From Pontixanthobacter luteolus (GTDB lineage Bacteria > Pseudomonadota > Alphaproteobacteria > Sphingomonadales > Sphingomonadaceae), in assembly GCF_009828095.1 (NCBI RefSeq), contig NZ_WTYP01000001.1, forward strand, positions 1,054,001 through 1,118,000: a stretch of 64,000 bases of DNA. Direction: 5' to 3'. Shown here piece by piece: positions 7,272-14,893 of the stretch. The position numbers and the translations under genes were made by a program. Within the stretch, counting starts at the first letter, position 1. Every line of letters begins with the position of its first letter. Below the pieces are notes generated by a model. The model was not told the DNA's origin and did no database searches. It was given only the letters and a program-made list of their open reading frames with translations.

Positions 7272-8960
7272 TCAGGCGCACAGTCCTTGCAGGTACCAGT
7301 CGGGCAATCCGCCCTGTTTGTCATTGCCGCGTCCGTCACCGATCAGGCCGTGGCGGTAAATCCAGTAACGGCGGCCCTCGCCGTCCTCGATCCGGTAGTA
7401 ATCCCGCAGGCGAACGCTGGACCTTTCACGCCACCATTCGGGGGCAATGCGTTCAGGCCCTTCGACGCGGGCGACTTCGTGCACCTGGCCGCGCCAGCGG
7501 AAACGGCGCGGATAACCATCGGGGGTGGCGTACAGAACCGTGATACGTTCTGCCTTATCCAGCATTTTCAGCGGCCTGTGATGAAAAGCTAGTTCACCTT
7601 GTGATGCAGGTTCCGGCTCCAGCGGGGGCTGCCAACGCTGCGCGCGTTCAGGAATATGGCTGGCAAACGGCACCGGTCTGGTCACTGCCCGGGAGCCAAG
7701 CCGGACTGTCAGCCGGTCCACGCAGGCGGCAAGCGAAGTGCCCTGGTTTTCAGCCGATGTCTCTATGTCACCTTGTGATAGGGCCAGCGGTTCCGCCCAG
7801 CTCGCCCGCAAACGCACGGTTTCAATCCCGAAACCGGCATCTACATCATCCAGCTTGGCCGCGAGCAGGCGGCAGATATGCGCGGCATCGCGGGTTGCAG
7901 CGGCCATTTCCAGCGCACGGACAACCACTTCTCCATCGACGCGCCATAGCCCAAGTTCCAGACGGCGTGCGCCTTTGGCCTTCCCCTCCAGTTCGCGTGA
8001 CATGTCCTGCGCCAGATCGGCCAATACTTGGTCAAGCAGTTCGCGGTGCCGGATCGGCTCTGCAAGACGCCGCTGGACCAGCGGCATATGTTGCGGAATT
8101 ACAGGCAGCAGCGGTTCCGGAACCTTGCCCAGCAACTGGTCCATCCGCACCAGCGGATTGGCTGCGGGGGAGCGGCGATTGCGGAACCGGCGCATGATTG
8201 CATCGCGGCCTGTGCCACCTGTCCCGCCGGCCGTAGTGATGCCCGAAAGGTCGGATAACCGTTTCAAACCAAGGCGCCTCAGAACCGTCATGACGTCATC
8301 ATCAAGGCGGAGCGCGGCAACCGGCAGCTGCGACAGGCGCTGCGCGATGTCGTCATCAGGATCCAGAATTGTCAGTTCGGGGCCGTAATGTGCCAATGCC
8401 CAAGCCGCACCGGCAGTCGGCGCGATGGCAAGCCGTGCAGCCAGCTCGCGCTTGCGGAACAATGCCTGGGCATCTTCCAGCAGTCGCCGTTCCCCGCCAA
8501 AAAGATGCGCCGCAGCGGTGATATCGATCAGCAATCCGTCAGGCGGGTCCATCGCGCTCCACGGGCCCCATCGCTGTGCCCATATGGCAAGTTTTTCCAG
8601 CGCATCGATATCGCCCGCAGGATCGCTGGGGGCGACCTGTATCGACGGGCACAGCGTACGCGCGTCAGCCAGCATCATGCCCTTGCGCGCACCGGCGGCA
8701 ATGGCCGCTTCGTTAACTGCATTGATGCGCGGTCCATGCGCGGTTTCAGTGATCAATGCGGTTGGCAGGGCATCGCCGCCCTCGCCCCGTTTGAGGCCGT
8801 TAGAGAGCCGCCAGCGATCGACCGACAGTCGGGCGAGCCAGACCGACAGGATACGCCGCGGCGGGCGCGCCTGCTCCTCTCTCTGTATCGTTGTCGGCGA
8901 TGATTGCGGCGCTGCCGGGCCGGGTCCCAGGCCGGGCGGCTTTGAGAGACTGTCCGTCAT
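7272..8960 (-). CDS. imuB: ImuB, catalytically inactive Y-family polymerase subunit of the mutasome
   Basis: A Y-family polymerase homologue of about 562 residues that in characterised mutasomes bridges DnaE2 and the sliding clamp. The N-terminal strand reads ILSVWLARLSVDRW, without the first catalytic aspartate, and the later motif reads GLLIDIT rather than an SxDE-type sequence. Both fit a non-catalytic ImuB. A clamp-binding-like hexapeptide QGELAF (QxxLxF) sits at about residue 454. The start at ATG 8960 gives a 161-base overlap with the end of imuA. The conserved fold begins near residue 35, and I saw no in-frame ATG, GTG or TTG between about 8906 and that point. The frame also extends upstream to 9200 inside imuA, which I consider spurious. 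Confidence 0.9.
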   Translation of the reverse strand: MTDSLSKPPGLGPGPAAPQSSPTTIQREEQARPPRRILSVWLARLSVDRWRLSNGLKRGEGGDALPTALITETAHGPRINAVNEAAIAAGARKGMMLADARTLCPSIQVAPSDPAGDIDALEKLAIWAQRWGPWSAMDPPDGLLIDITAAAHLFGGERRLLEDAQALFRKRELAARLAIAPTAGAAWALAHYGPELTILDPDDDIAQRLSQLPVAALRLDDDVMTVLRRLGLKRLSDLSGITTAGGTGGTGRDAIMRRFRNRRSPAANPLVRMDQLLGKVPEPLLPVIPQHMPLVQRRLAEPIRHRELLDQVLADLAQDMSRELEGKAKGARRLELGLWRVDGEVVVRALEMAAATRDAAHICRLLAAKLDDVDAGFGIETVRLRASWAEPLALSQGDIETSAENQGTSLAACVDRLTVRLGSRAVTRPVPFASHIPERAQRWQPPLEPEPASQGELAFHHRPLKMLDKAERITVLYATPDGYPRRFRWRGQVHEVARVEGPERIAPEWWRERSSVRLRDYYRIEDGEGRRYWIYRHGLIGDGRGNDKQGGLPDWYLQGLCA

Positions 8961-9651
8961 CGTGCAAAATCCATTCTCCGGGTGGGTGGGACCGGGCACG
9001 AAACAGCTCGGCATGCCAGCTGGGTGCGCCCGGGGCGGCGGCGTTCCATCGGGGCCAGGGCGATTGGGCGGAACGCACTTCCCATCGCATCCGGGCAGAG
9101 GAAAGGTCATGCCCGGCATCGAACCGCACCAGCCATAACGGAACACCGTGTCTTTCCGCAGCCAGGCTGAGACGGCGTGAGGCAGTGAAATCGAGTGCAC
9201 GCGGATTTCCCGCCAGTTCCCCGATCACGAAGGCAAGGTCGCGGCAGCGCACCCCCTCCTCCAGTGCGAACAGTGCATCTTCTGCCTTTTCCGCCAGAAC
9301 GTGGATGATCCGGTGGCGCAGTTCCGCTGGCAGACCAGGGCGATAAGGCCGACCATTGGCCTTCACCGCCGCACGGTCCTGAACCCATAATATCGAGCGC
9401 TGGTCATCCCCGGCAGCCAGCGGATCTGCCTGCCGTTTGATGTGTTCGCCGCGCCATTGATCGAGTGCAAGCGACAGCGCCGCAGCCGCGCCGCTCCCCT
9501 CACGCCCCGAAGCGAAAACTTCGCTGTGATGCACGCCTGACAAGCCCGGTTTCCAGCGAGCGGAACGCTGCACGGCAAGCGCAGCGGCATCCTTCAGCAA
9601 AGGCTGCGGAATCGAAGGGGAGGTATCGTGTGGCATGCTGGAACGACTCAT
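8800..9651 (-). CDS. imuA: ImuA, RecA-like accessory protein of translesion synthesis
   Basis: A 283-residue RecA-related protein of the ImuA family, first gene of the imuAB operon. In other bacteria it works with ImuB and DnaE2 in damage-induced mutagenesis. The core can be followed from SGVHHSEVFASG through ILWVQDRAAV to LVRFDAGHDLSSARMRWEV. The C-terminal tail after about residue 230 is rich in Arg, Pro and Ala, and the last 161 bases also encode the N-terminus of ImuB in another frame. The start at 9651 lies two bases after a LexA box with no Shine-Dalgarno sequence. An alternative ATG at 9636 also lacks one. A leaderless transcript starting at 9651 fits the promoter geometry. Confidence 0.87.
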   Translation of the reverse strand: MSRSSMPHDTSPSIPQPLLKDAAALAVQRSARWKPGLSGVHHSEVFASGREGSGAAAALSLALDQWRGEHIKRQADPLAAGDDQRSILWVQDRAAVKANGRPYRPGLPAELRHRIIHVLAEKAEDALFALEEGVRCRDLAFVIGELAGNPRALDFTASRRLSLAAERHGVPLWLVRFDAGHDLSSARMRWEVRSAQSPWPRWNAAAPGAPSWHAELFRARSHPPGEWILHDDGQSLKAARPGTRPGSAAIIADNDTERGAGAPAAAYPVGLARPTVGRSLAAL

Positions 9652-9653
9652 AT

Positions 9654-9688
9654 GTTCTTATTATGTTCCAATCCGCAAAGACGCGCAA
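9654..9688 (-). promoter_or_regulatory. LexA box and core promoter of imuAB
   Basis: The plus strand reads GTTC-TTATTAT-GTTC at 9654-9668, an exact GTTC-N7-GTTC LexA operator. On the coding strand a -35-like TTGCGC (9683-9688) and a -10-like CATAAT (9660-9665) are separated by exactly 17 bases, with the -10 lying inside the operator. Transcription would begin about 7-9 bases later, at or next to the imuA ATG at 9651. Confidence 0.85.
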
Positions 9689-9712
9689 TATCCCCGCTGA
9701 ATCTTTTCCCTA

Positions 9713-9738
9713 GGAACAAAACACGCGCCTTTCCCGTT
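9713..9738 (+). promoter_or_regulatory. EcfG-type general stress promoter
   Basis: GGAAC (9713-9717), 17 bases, then CGTT (9735-9738). This matches the alphaproteobacterial EcfG consensus GGAAC-N16/17-CGTT. It lies 29 bases upstream of the ATG of a general stress protein, which is the expected kind of target. Confidence 0.85.
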
Positions 9739-9767
9739 GAACTACCAAACGAAACAAGGAGCCCCCA

Positions 9768-10250
9768 ATGCGATATCAAGATGGCAAAGCCGATGAACTG
9801 AAGACCAAATTCTGGAAGGCGATGGACGATTCGTCGTTTCTCTTCCTCCAGCTAGACGGCGATCCCAGCACCGCAGTTCCGATGACCGCACAGCTGGACA
9901 AAGACGCCGACAGCGCGATCTGGTTCTTCACTCAGAAGAACAGCGATTTCGCCAAGCTGGGCGCAGCCACCGCAACCTTCACCGGCGATGATCACAAGAT
10001 GTTCGCCCGCTTCCACGGCAACCTCGCAGTCGAAACGTCGAAAGAACGTTTCGACCAGTTCTGGAACAACTTTGTCGAAGCATGGTACGACGGCGGCAAG
10101 GATGATCCCGACATCCTGTTCCTGCGTATGGACCTCGGCAATGCGGAGATCTGGAACGGCGACATGAGCATCCTTAACGTGGCGAAGATGGCGCTCGGCA
10201 TGAACGTCCACGACGAGGCCGAAAAACAGCACGCTGAAGCTGCACTCTAA
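9768..10250 (+). CDS. General stress protein, pyridoxamine 5'-phosphate oxidase-like (GSP26 type)
   Basis: A 160-residue split-barrel flavin-binding family protein resembling Bacillus general stress protein 26 (Pyridox_oxase_2). The sequence runs from FLQLDGDPSTAVPMTAQL through AIWFFTQKNSDFAKL to the acidic EAWYDGGKDDPDILFLRMD region. The family probably binds FMN or a related cofactor; the substrate is unknown. An AAGGAG ribosome-binding site precedes the ATG and an EcfG promoter lies just upstream, so induction by the PhyR/EcfG general stress response is expected. A strong terminator follows it, shared with the convergent symporter gene. Confidence 0.9.
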   Translation: MRYQDGKADELKTKFWKAMDDSSFLFLQLDGDPSTAVPMTAQLDKDADSAIWFFTQKNSDFAKLGAATATFTGDDHKMFARFHGNLAVETSKERFDQFWNNFVEAWYDGGKDDPDILFLRMDLGNAEIWNGDMSILNVAKMALGMNVHDEAEKQHAEAAL

Positions 10251-10270
10251 AATTCAGCACAAGCCAAAAT

Positions 10271-10301
10271 AAAAGGGCCGCTCAATCGAGCGGCCCTTTT
10301 T
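10271..10301. terminator. Bidirectional rho-independent terminator
   Basis: The arms AAAAGGGCCGCTC and GAGCGGCCCTTTT pair perfectly over 13 base pairs around an AATC tetraloop. With As on one side and Ts on the other it can stop transcription both from the stress gene (plus) and from the symporter gene (minus). Confidence 0.92.
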
Positions 10302-10317
10302 GTGTTGTCCGTTCGGA

Positions 10318-11745
10318 TCAGCCCAGCAGGCTTGGGAACAGGCCCGTTACAAGAATGATCGTGACCGCTAGCGGGCAAACCCAGGCCAGCAGGAACCGCC
10401 AAACCATGAACATGCCGTTTGAAAGGCCGGTTGTCGTTTCCAGCAAACGCCGATCCGCCCGCCAACCGATAAACAGCGACGCCAGCAAAGCGCCCAGCGG
10501 CAGCATGATCTTGCCGGTAAATCCATCCACCGTATCGAGAATGTCCGTTTCGGCAAAAATGGACCAGAAGCCCAGCGGCCTGACATCTGCCAGCACATTG
10601 TAACCCAGCAGACAGAAGACACCGATCGCGAAAGCACCGGCACCGAATATCAGCGCGGATTTGTGCCGCGACCAACCCATTTCACCCACACCCCAAGCTG
10701 TCGGAACTTCGAGCAGCGAGATCGAGCTTGTAATCGCAGCCACCAGGATAAGGATGAAGAACAGGAAACCGATCAAAGACCCGGCGGGCATCGCTTCAAA
10801 CGCGAAAGGTAGCGTCTGGAACACAAGTGTCGGACCTGCTGCCGGATCAAGACCAACAGCAAATACGATCGGGAAGATCATAAGGCCTGCGAGCAAAGCG
10901 ACGCCGGTGTCCGCAATCGCAATCGCAGCAGCGGTCGAGCCAAGCTTGGTCCCTTCCTGAATGTACGAACCGTAGGTGATGATCCCGGCTACACCCAGCG
11001 ATAGCGAGAACAATGCCTGCCCAAGCGCCGCGTTCATCACTTCGGGGGTCAGTTTCGACCAATCGGGTGTGAAAAGAAACGCAACCGCCTCTCCCACATC
11101 ACCGACAACCGCACCGTAAATGGTGATGCCGACAAGAAGCACGAAAAATGCCGGCATGAGCCATGTAGCTGCCTTTTCGATCCCGCCGCTGACGCCGCGC
11201 GCAACAGTAAAGAGGGTCGCACCCATGAATAGCAGGTGCATCGTCAGCAAAAGCCCGGGGCTCGCAAACAGGTTGCCCATACGTCCGGCGATGACTTCTT
11301 GCGATTGGCCTTGCAGCGCACCCCGGAAGGGATCGCCCGCAAGCAGAGCCTGCAGCAAGTCCATGCCGAAGACACCAACATAGTAAAGCACCCAGCCCGC
11401 AACCACGGAATAGAAGGAAACGATCAGGAAGGCGGCAAGCGCGCCCAGGCCGCCGAACAACGACCATCTGGTGGATACGCCTGACTGAGCGGCTACGTTG
11501 CGGATCGATCCAACTGCGTCCGATTGCCCAGCACGGCCAATGAAAATTTCGGCCAGCAAAAGCGGTAAGCCGAGCAGGAACACGCATCCGATATAGAACA
11601 AAACAAAGGCGCCGCCCCCGTTTTCTCCCGCCAGGGTCGGGAATCGCCACAGGTTACCAAGCCCGACGGCTGCCCCGATAGCGGCGAGAATGAATGCTGA
11701 GCGGGAAGACCAGCCTTCGCGCGGTGAAGCGGCAGTTGCGACCAT
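10318..11745 (-). CDS. Sodium-dependent transporter, NSS/SNF family
   Basis: A 475-residue inner-membrane transporter of the neurotransmitter:sodium symporter family (LeuT fold), expected to import an amino acid or related amine with Na+. The diagnostic first helix is present (AAIGAAVGLGNLWRFP, residues about 21-36), with its unwound GLGN segment that contributes to the sodium and substrate sites. About eleven to twelve hydrophobic helices follow. The substrate cannot be told from sequence. It stands alone on the minus strand, convergent with the stress gene and divergent from panB. Confidence 0.93.
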   Translation of the reverse strand: MVATAASPREGWSSRSAFILAAIGAAVGLGNLWRFPTLAGENGGGAFVLFYIGCVFLLGLPLLLAEIFIGRAGQSDAVGSIRNVAAQSGVSTRWSLFGGLGALAAFLIVSFYSVVAGWVLYYVGVFGMDLLQALLAGDPFRGALQGQSQEVIAGRMGNLFASPGLLLTMHLLFMGATLFTVARGVSGGIEKAATWLMPAFFVLLVGITIYGAVVGDVGEAVAFLFTPDWSKLTPEVMNAALGQALFSLSLGVAGIITYGSYIQEGTKLGSTAAAIAIADTGVALLAGLMIFPIVFAVGLDPAAGPTLVFQTLPFAFEAMPAGSLIGFLFFILILVAAITSSISLLEVPTAWGVGEMGWSRHKSALIFGAGAFAIGVFCLLGYNVLADVRPLGFWSIFAETDILDTVDGFTGKIMLPLGALLASLFIGWRADRRLLETTTGLSNGMFMVWRFLLAWVCPLAVTIILVTGLFPSLLG

Positions 11746-11871
11746 AAGCTTAAATTTCCTCTCTCGGCGGCACCCCTCAGCGCCGCTTCGTCCGGGGGCT
11801 TCTGCAATGAATCAGGCCTCTAGTCGAGGCAGGAATTGCGCAAATCCCCCACTCGGCTAGAAGTGCGCCCC

Positions 11872-12744
11872 ATGTCTACTACCTTTCAGCTCGACACTTC
11901 GACCAGCCGCGCCAACCCAACGCCGGCCCCCATGAAGCGCCTGACGGTGCCCAAAATCCGCCTGCGCAAGCAAGACGGCGTCACCGCAGAACCGCTTGTC
12001 ATGCTCACGGCCTACACCGCGAGACAGGCGCAGTTGCTGGATGCGCATTGCGATATGTTGCTCGTCGGCGATTCGCTGGCGCAGGTCATTTACGGCTTGC
12101 CGTCGACCATTCCCGTCACGCTCGAGATGATGGCGAACCACGGCGCTGCGGTTGTCCGGGGCAGCTACCATTCCGTCGTAATTATCGACATGCCGTTCGG
12201 TTCGTACGAGGCATCGAAAGAGCAAGCGTTCGAAAGCGCTTCCTACCTGCTCAAACAAACAGGTGCAGCCGCGGTCAAGCTGGAAGGCGGCGAAGCAATG
12301 GCAGAAACCGTAGAGTTCCTGAACAAACGGGGTATTCCGGTCATGGGCCATGTCGGCCTGACTCCCCAAGCGGTGAATGTCCTCGGCGGATATATGGCGC
12401 GGGGCCGCAGCGACAACGAAGCGGACAAGATCGTTGCCGATGCGAAGGCGCTGGATGATGCGGGCGCTTTTGCAGTTGTCGTCGAAGGGGTCGTCGAACC
12501 CATCGCAATCGAAGTCACCAAGGCGATTTCCTGCCCGACCATCGGAATAGGTGCCTCCGCACGATGTGACGGACAGGTGTTGGTCACAGAGGATATGCTG
12601 GGAATGTTTGATCGGGTCCCCCGCTTCGTGAAGAAATACGAAGACATTGCCGGGATGATCGAGAACACGGTCAAGACATATGCAGACGAAGTCAGGGAAC
12701 GCAGCTTCCCCGGCCCGGACCAGACCTACCAACCGAAGAAATAG
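11872..12744 (+). CDS. panB: 3-methyl-2-oxobutanoate hydroxymethyltransferase
   Basis: The first committed enzyme of pantothenate synthesis, which transfers a hydroxymethyl group from methylene-tetrahydrofolate to ketoisovalerate to give ketopantoate. Family segments are clear: [14 protein letters not shown] and [12 protein letters not shown] (metal-binding aspartates), [21 protein letters not shown] and [11 protein letters not shown] (catalytic glutamate). The start at 11872 (MSTTFQLD) gives 290 residues. A TTG at 11836 in frame would add twelve residues and is less likely. No other pantothenate gene is in the window. Confidence 0.96.
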   Translation: MSTTFQLDTSTSRANPTPAPMKRLTVPKIRLRKQDGVTAEPLVMLTAYTARQAQLLDAHCDMLLVGDSLAQVIYGLPSTIPVTLEMMANHGAAVVRGSYHSVVIIDMPFGSYEASKEQAFESASYLLKQTGAAAVKLEGGEAMAETVEFLNKRGIPVMGHVGLTPQAVNVLGGYMARGRSDNEADKIVADAKALDDAGAFAVVVEGVVEPIAIEVTKAISCPTIGIGASARCDGQVLVTEDMLGMFDRVPRFVKKYEDIAGMIENTVKTYADEVRERSFPGPDQTYQPKK

Positions 12745-12825
12745 CCCGCTCAAAGCGGAATTTGATGGATTGCCCCCGCAGCTGACGCGGGCTAGCTGCG
12801 CACGAAATTAAAACAGGGTTCCACA

Positions 12826-13911
12826 ATGGCCACTATCAAGCGTTATTATTCCTTCGCGCTCATCTTTACACTGATCTGTCTCGGCCTTGCTGGCTGGTAT
12901 GGCTGGTCGAGCACGGGCACGCTGTCGGGCACCGCGTCTTTGCTGTGGATCGTCTTCGTACTGTCGATACTCGAGATTTCGCTCAGCTTTGACAATGCGG
13001 TGGTCAACGCGTCGGTGCTGAAGGAAATGAGTGATGTCTGGCAGAAACGGTTCCTGACATGGGGGATCGCATTCGCGGTGTTCGGAATGCGCGTCGTCTT
13101 CCCGCTCGCGATTGTGGCAATCGCCGCTGGTATCGGACCGATTGAGACGATCAACCTCTCTCTCAATCAGCCTGCGGAGTACGAACGGATTGTCAGCTCA
13201 GCACATGTGGGCATCGCCGGATTTGGCGGCGCGTTTCTCGCGATGGTCGGTTTGAAATTCTTCTTCGATCTGGACAAGGACATTCACTGGATCGGCGTTG
13301 TCGAGGAAAAACTCTCCAGGTTTGCTGCCCTGCCAGCGGCAGAGATCGCTATTCTGCTTCTGGTCCTCTGGGGCATTTCAGGATTGCTCGAACCGGACGA
13401 GGCGCTGACATTCCTTATTGCCGGCATCCTTGGCCTGGTGACATTCATCGCGGTCGAGGGGATCAACGCGATCCTGGAATTGCGCGAGGAAGCAGCGCGG
13501 CTGCAAGGCGCGGTTGTGCGTAGCGGCCTAGGTGGTTTTCTCTACCTCAACGTACTCGACGCATCGTTCAGCTTTGACGGTGTTATCGGCGCGTTCGCTT
13601 TGTCGAACAACATGGTCGTGATCGCGCTCGGTCTTTCAATCGGTGCGATGTTCGTGCGTTCGATGACCATCCACCTGGTGAAGCAAGGCACGCTCGCTCA
13701 ATACCGCTTCCTTGAACATGGCGCTTTCTGGGCGATCATCGTTTTGGGCGGCATCATGCTAGCCTCTGCGAAATTCCATATTCCGGAAACCATCACGGGC
13801 TTGATCGGGGCCGCGCTGATCGGTTTGTCGCTGTGGTGGTCGATACGCCACAACCGGAACGGTGCTAATGCTGGCCTTAACACTGACGGCGCGGAGCAGC
13901 CAGACGCGTAG
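12826..13911 (+). CDS. DUF475 integral membrane protein (TerC-like superfamily)
   Basis: A polytopic membrane protein of 361 residues in the DUF475 family, related to TerC-type proteins. Two similar acidic membrane motifs are visible, SFDNAVVNASVL near residue 54 and SFDGVIGAFALSNN near residue 246. They mark an internal duplication and could form a metal or ion site. TerC relatives are linked to metal-ion handling, but no function is established here. It follows panB by 81 bases. Its last 35 bases overlap the end of the convergent BASS transporter gene. Confidence 0.88.
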   Translation: MATIKRYYSFALIFTLICLGLAGWYGWSSTGTLSGTASLLWIVFVLSILEISLSFDNAVVNASVLKEMSDVWQKRFLTWGIAFAVFGMRVVFPLAIVAIAAGIGPIETINLSLNQPAEYERIVSSAHVGIAGFGGAFLAMVGLKFFFDLDKDIHWIGVVEEKLSRFAALPAAEIAILLLVLWGISGLLEPDEALTFLIAGILGLVTFIAVEGINAILELREEAARLQGAVVRSGLGGFLYLNVLDASFSFDGVIGAFALSNNMVVIALGLSIGAMFVRSMTIHLVKQGTLAQYRFLEHGAFWAIIVLGGIMLASAKFHIPETITGLIGAALIGLSLWWSIRHNRNGANAGLNTDGAEQPDA

Positions 13912-14845
13912 CCAGCGGAGCGGACAAGATCAGCTGGAACAAGTGATAAAGCAGGAGCGGGACGAGGATCAGTCCTGCTTCTGCCGCCGGAAACAGGACC
14001 AACGCAAGCGGTGCGCCCATGGCCACGCTCTTGTGCGCACCAGCGAACATGAATGAAATCCGGTCGCCTCGCGTCAACCCGACCGCTCGTGAAGCCAGCC
14101 AGCTTCCGGCAAACGCGAACCCCAGCATAACACTCAGAAGAACGATCAGTACCATCCACGCAAGCGGGTCCAACTGGTGCCAGATACCTTGTTCGACAGC
14201 GCCGGAGAAGGCGACATAGACTGCAATCGCGATTGCAAGTTTATCCAGCCACGAGATGATCGTTGGCCTCTGCATCAGCAAGGGAGCCAGACGGGTCTGG
14301 AAAATCTGCCCCAAGGCGAACGGCAGCAGCAGGATCATGAAGATCTTGGTCAGGCCGCCCAGCCCCAGCTGAACGCTGTCTCCACCGCTTAACCAAGCAA
14401 AGATCGGCGCAGTGATGAAAATGCCCAGGATATTCAGCAGCGCGGCTGCAATAACCGAACTGGCCACGTTCCCCTCGGCCATTGATGTGTATGCAGTGGC
14501 AGACTGAACCGTCGAAGGCAGCGCCCCCAAATACAGCAGCCCAAGCGCAACGAGCGGCGGCAGATAGCCGTCGCCAATCGCGAACAGACCCCATCCTGCC
14601 AATGCCATAGCGGCAAAGCACCACAGCGTAAGCGGCAGCAGCATCTGCCAATTTGCAAGGCCCGCGATGACCTGTTTGCGCGACAGGCGGACCCCGTTGA
14701 GGAAAAACAGTAGAAAAATCGCAATGCTCGAAACCATCTGCGCCGCTTCGCGCTGGGCACCGGTGACGGGCAGGAACGTGGCAAGCACTATTGCTACGAT
14801 CAGCAACCTGACCATGAGGTCGACACGGGATAGCACTGCGAACAT
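13877..14845 (-). CDS. Bile acid:sodium symporter (BASS) family transporter
   Basis: A 322-residue membrane protein of the SBF-like (YfeH type) BASS family, with about ten hydrophobic helices. Typical segments are FLLFFLNGVRLSRKQV near residue 45, GALPSTVQSATAYTSMAEGN near 110, with polar residues in a membrane segment that in homologues bind Na+, and FAGAHKSVAMGAPLA near 275. Substrates in the family range from bile acids to pyruvate and pantoate. Proximity to panB makes a pantoate-related substrate possible but unproven. The gene is convergent with DUF475 and overlaps it by 35 bases. Confidence 0.9.
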   Translation of the reverse strand: MFAVLSRVDLMVRLLIVAIVLATFLPVTGAQREAAQMVSSIAIFLLFFLNGVRLSRKQVIAGLANWQMLLPLTLWCFAAMALAGWGLFAIGDGYLPPLVALGLLYLGALPSTVQSATAYTSMAEGNVASSVIAAALLNILGIFITAPIFAWLSGGDSVQLGLGGLTKIFMILLLPFALGQIFQTRLAPLLMQRPTIISWLDKLAIAIAVYVAFSGAVEQGIWHQLDPLAWMVLIVLLSVMLGFAFAGSWLASRAVGLTRGDRISFMFAGAHKSVAMGAPLALVLFPAAEAGLILVPLLLYHLFQLILSAPLATRLAAPRRQC

Positions 14846-14893
14846 GCATGCCCCCTGCCGCCAGCCCCGCTGCTTGTCTAGAAATATGGGTTG

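Noticed and set aside
9643-9669. AACG and GTTCC on the plus strand near imuA, read as a reverse EcfG promoter
   Set aside because: Spacing is 19 bases, outside the 16-17 range, and the GTTCC is part of the LexA box.
12745-12758. CCGCT-CAA-AGCGG hairpin after panB as a terminator
   Set aside because: Five-base stem, three-base loop and no T-run.
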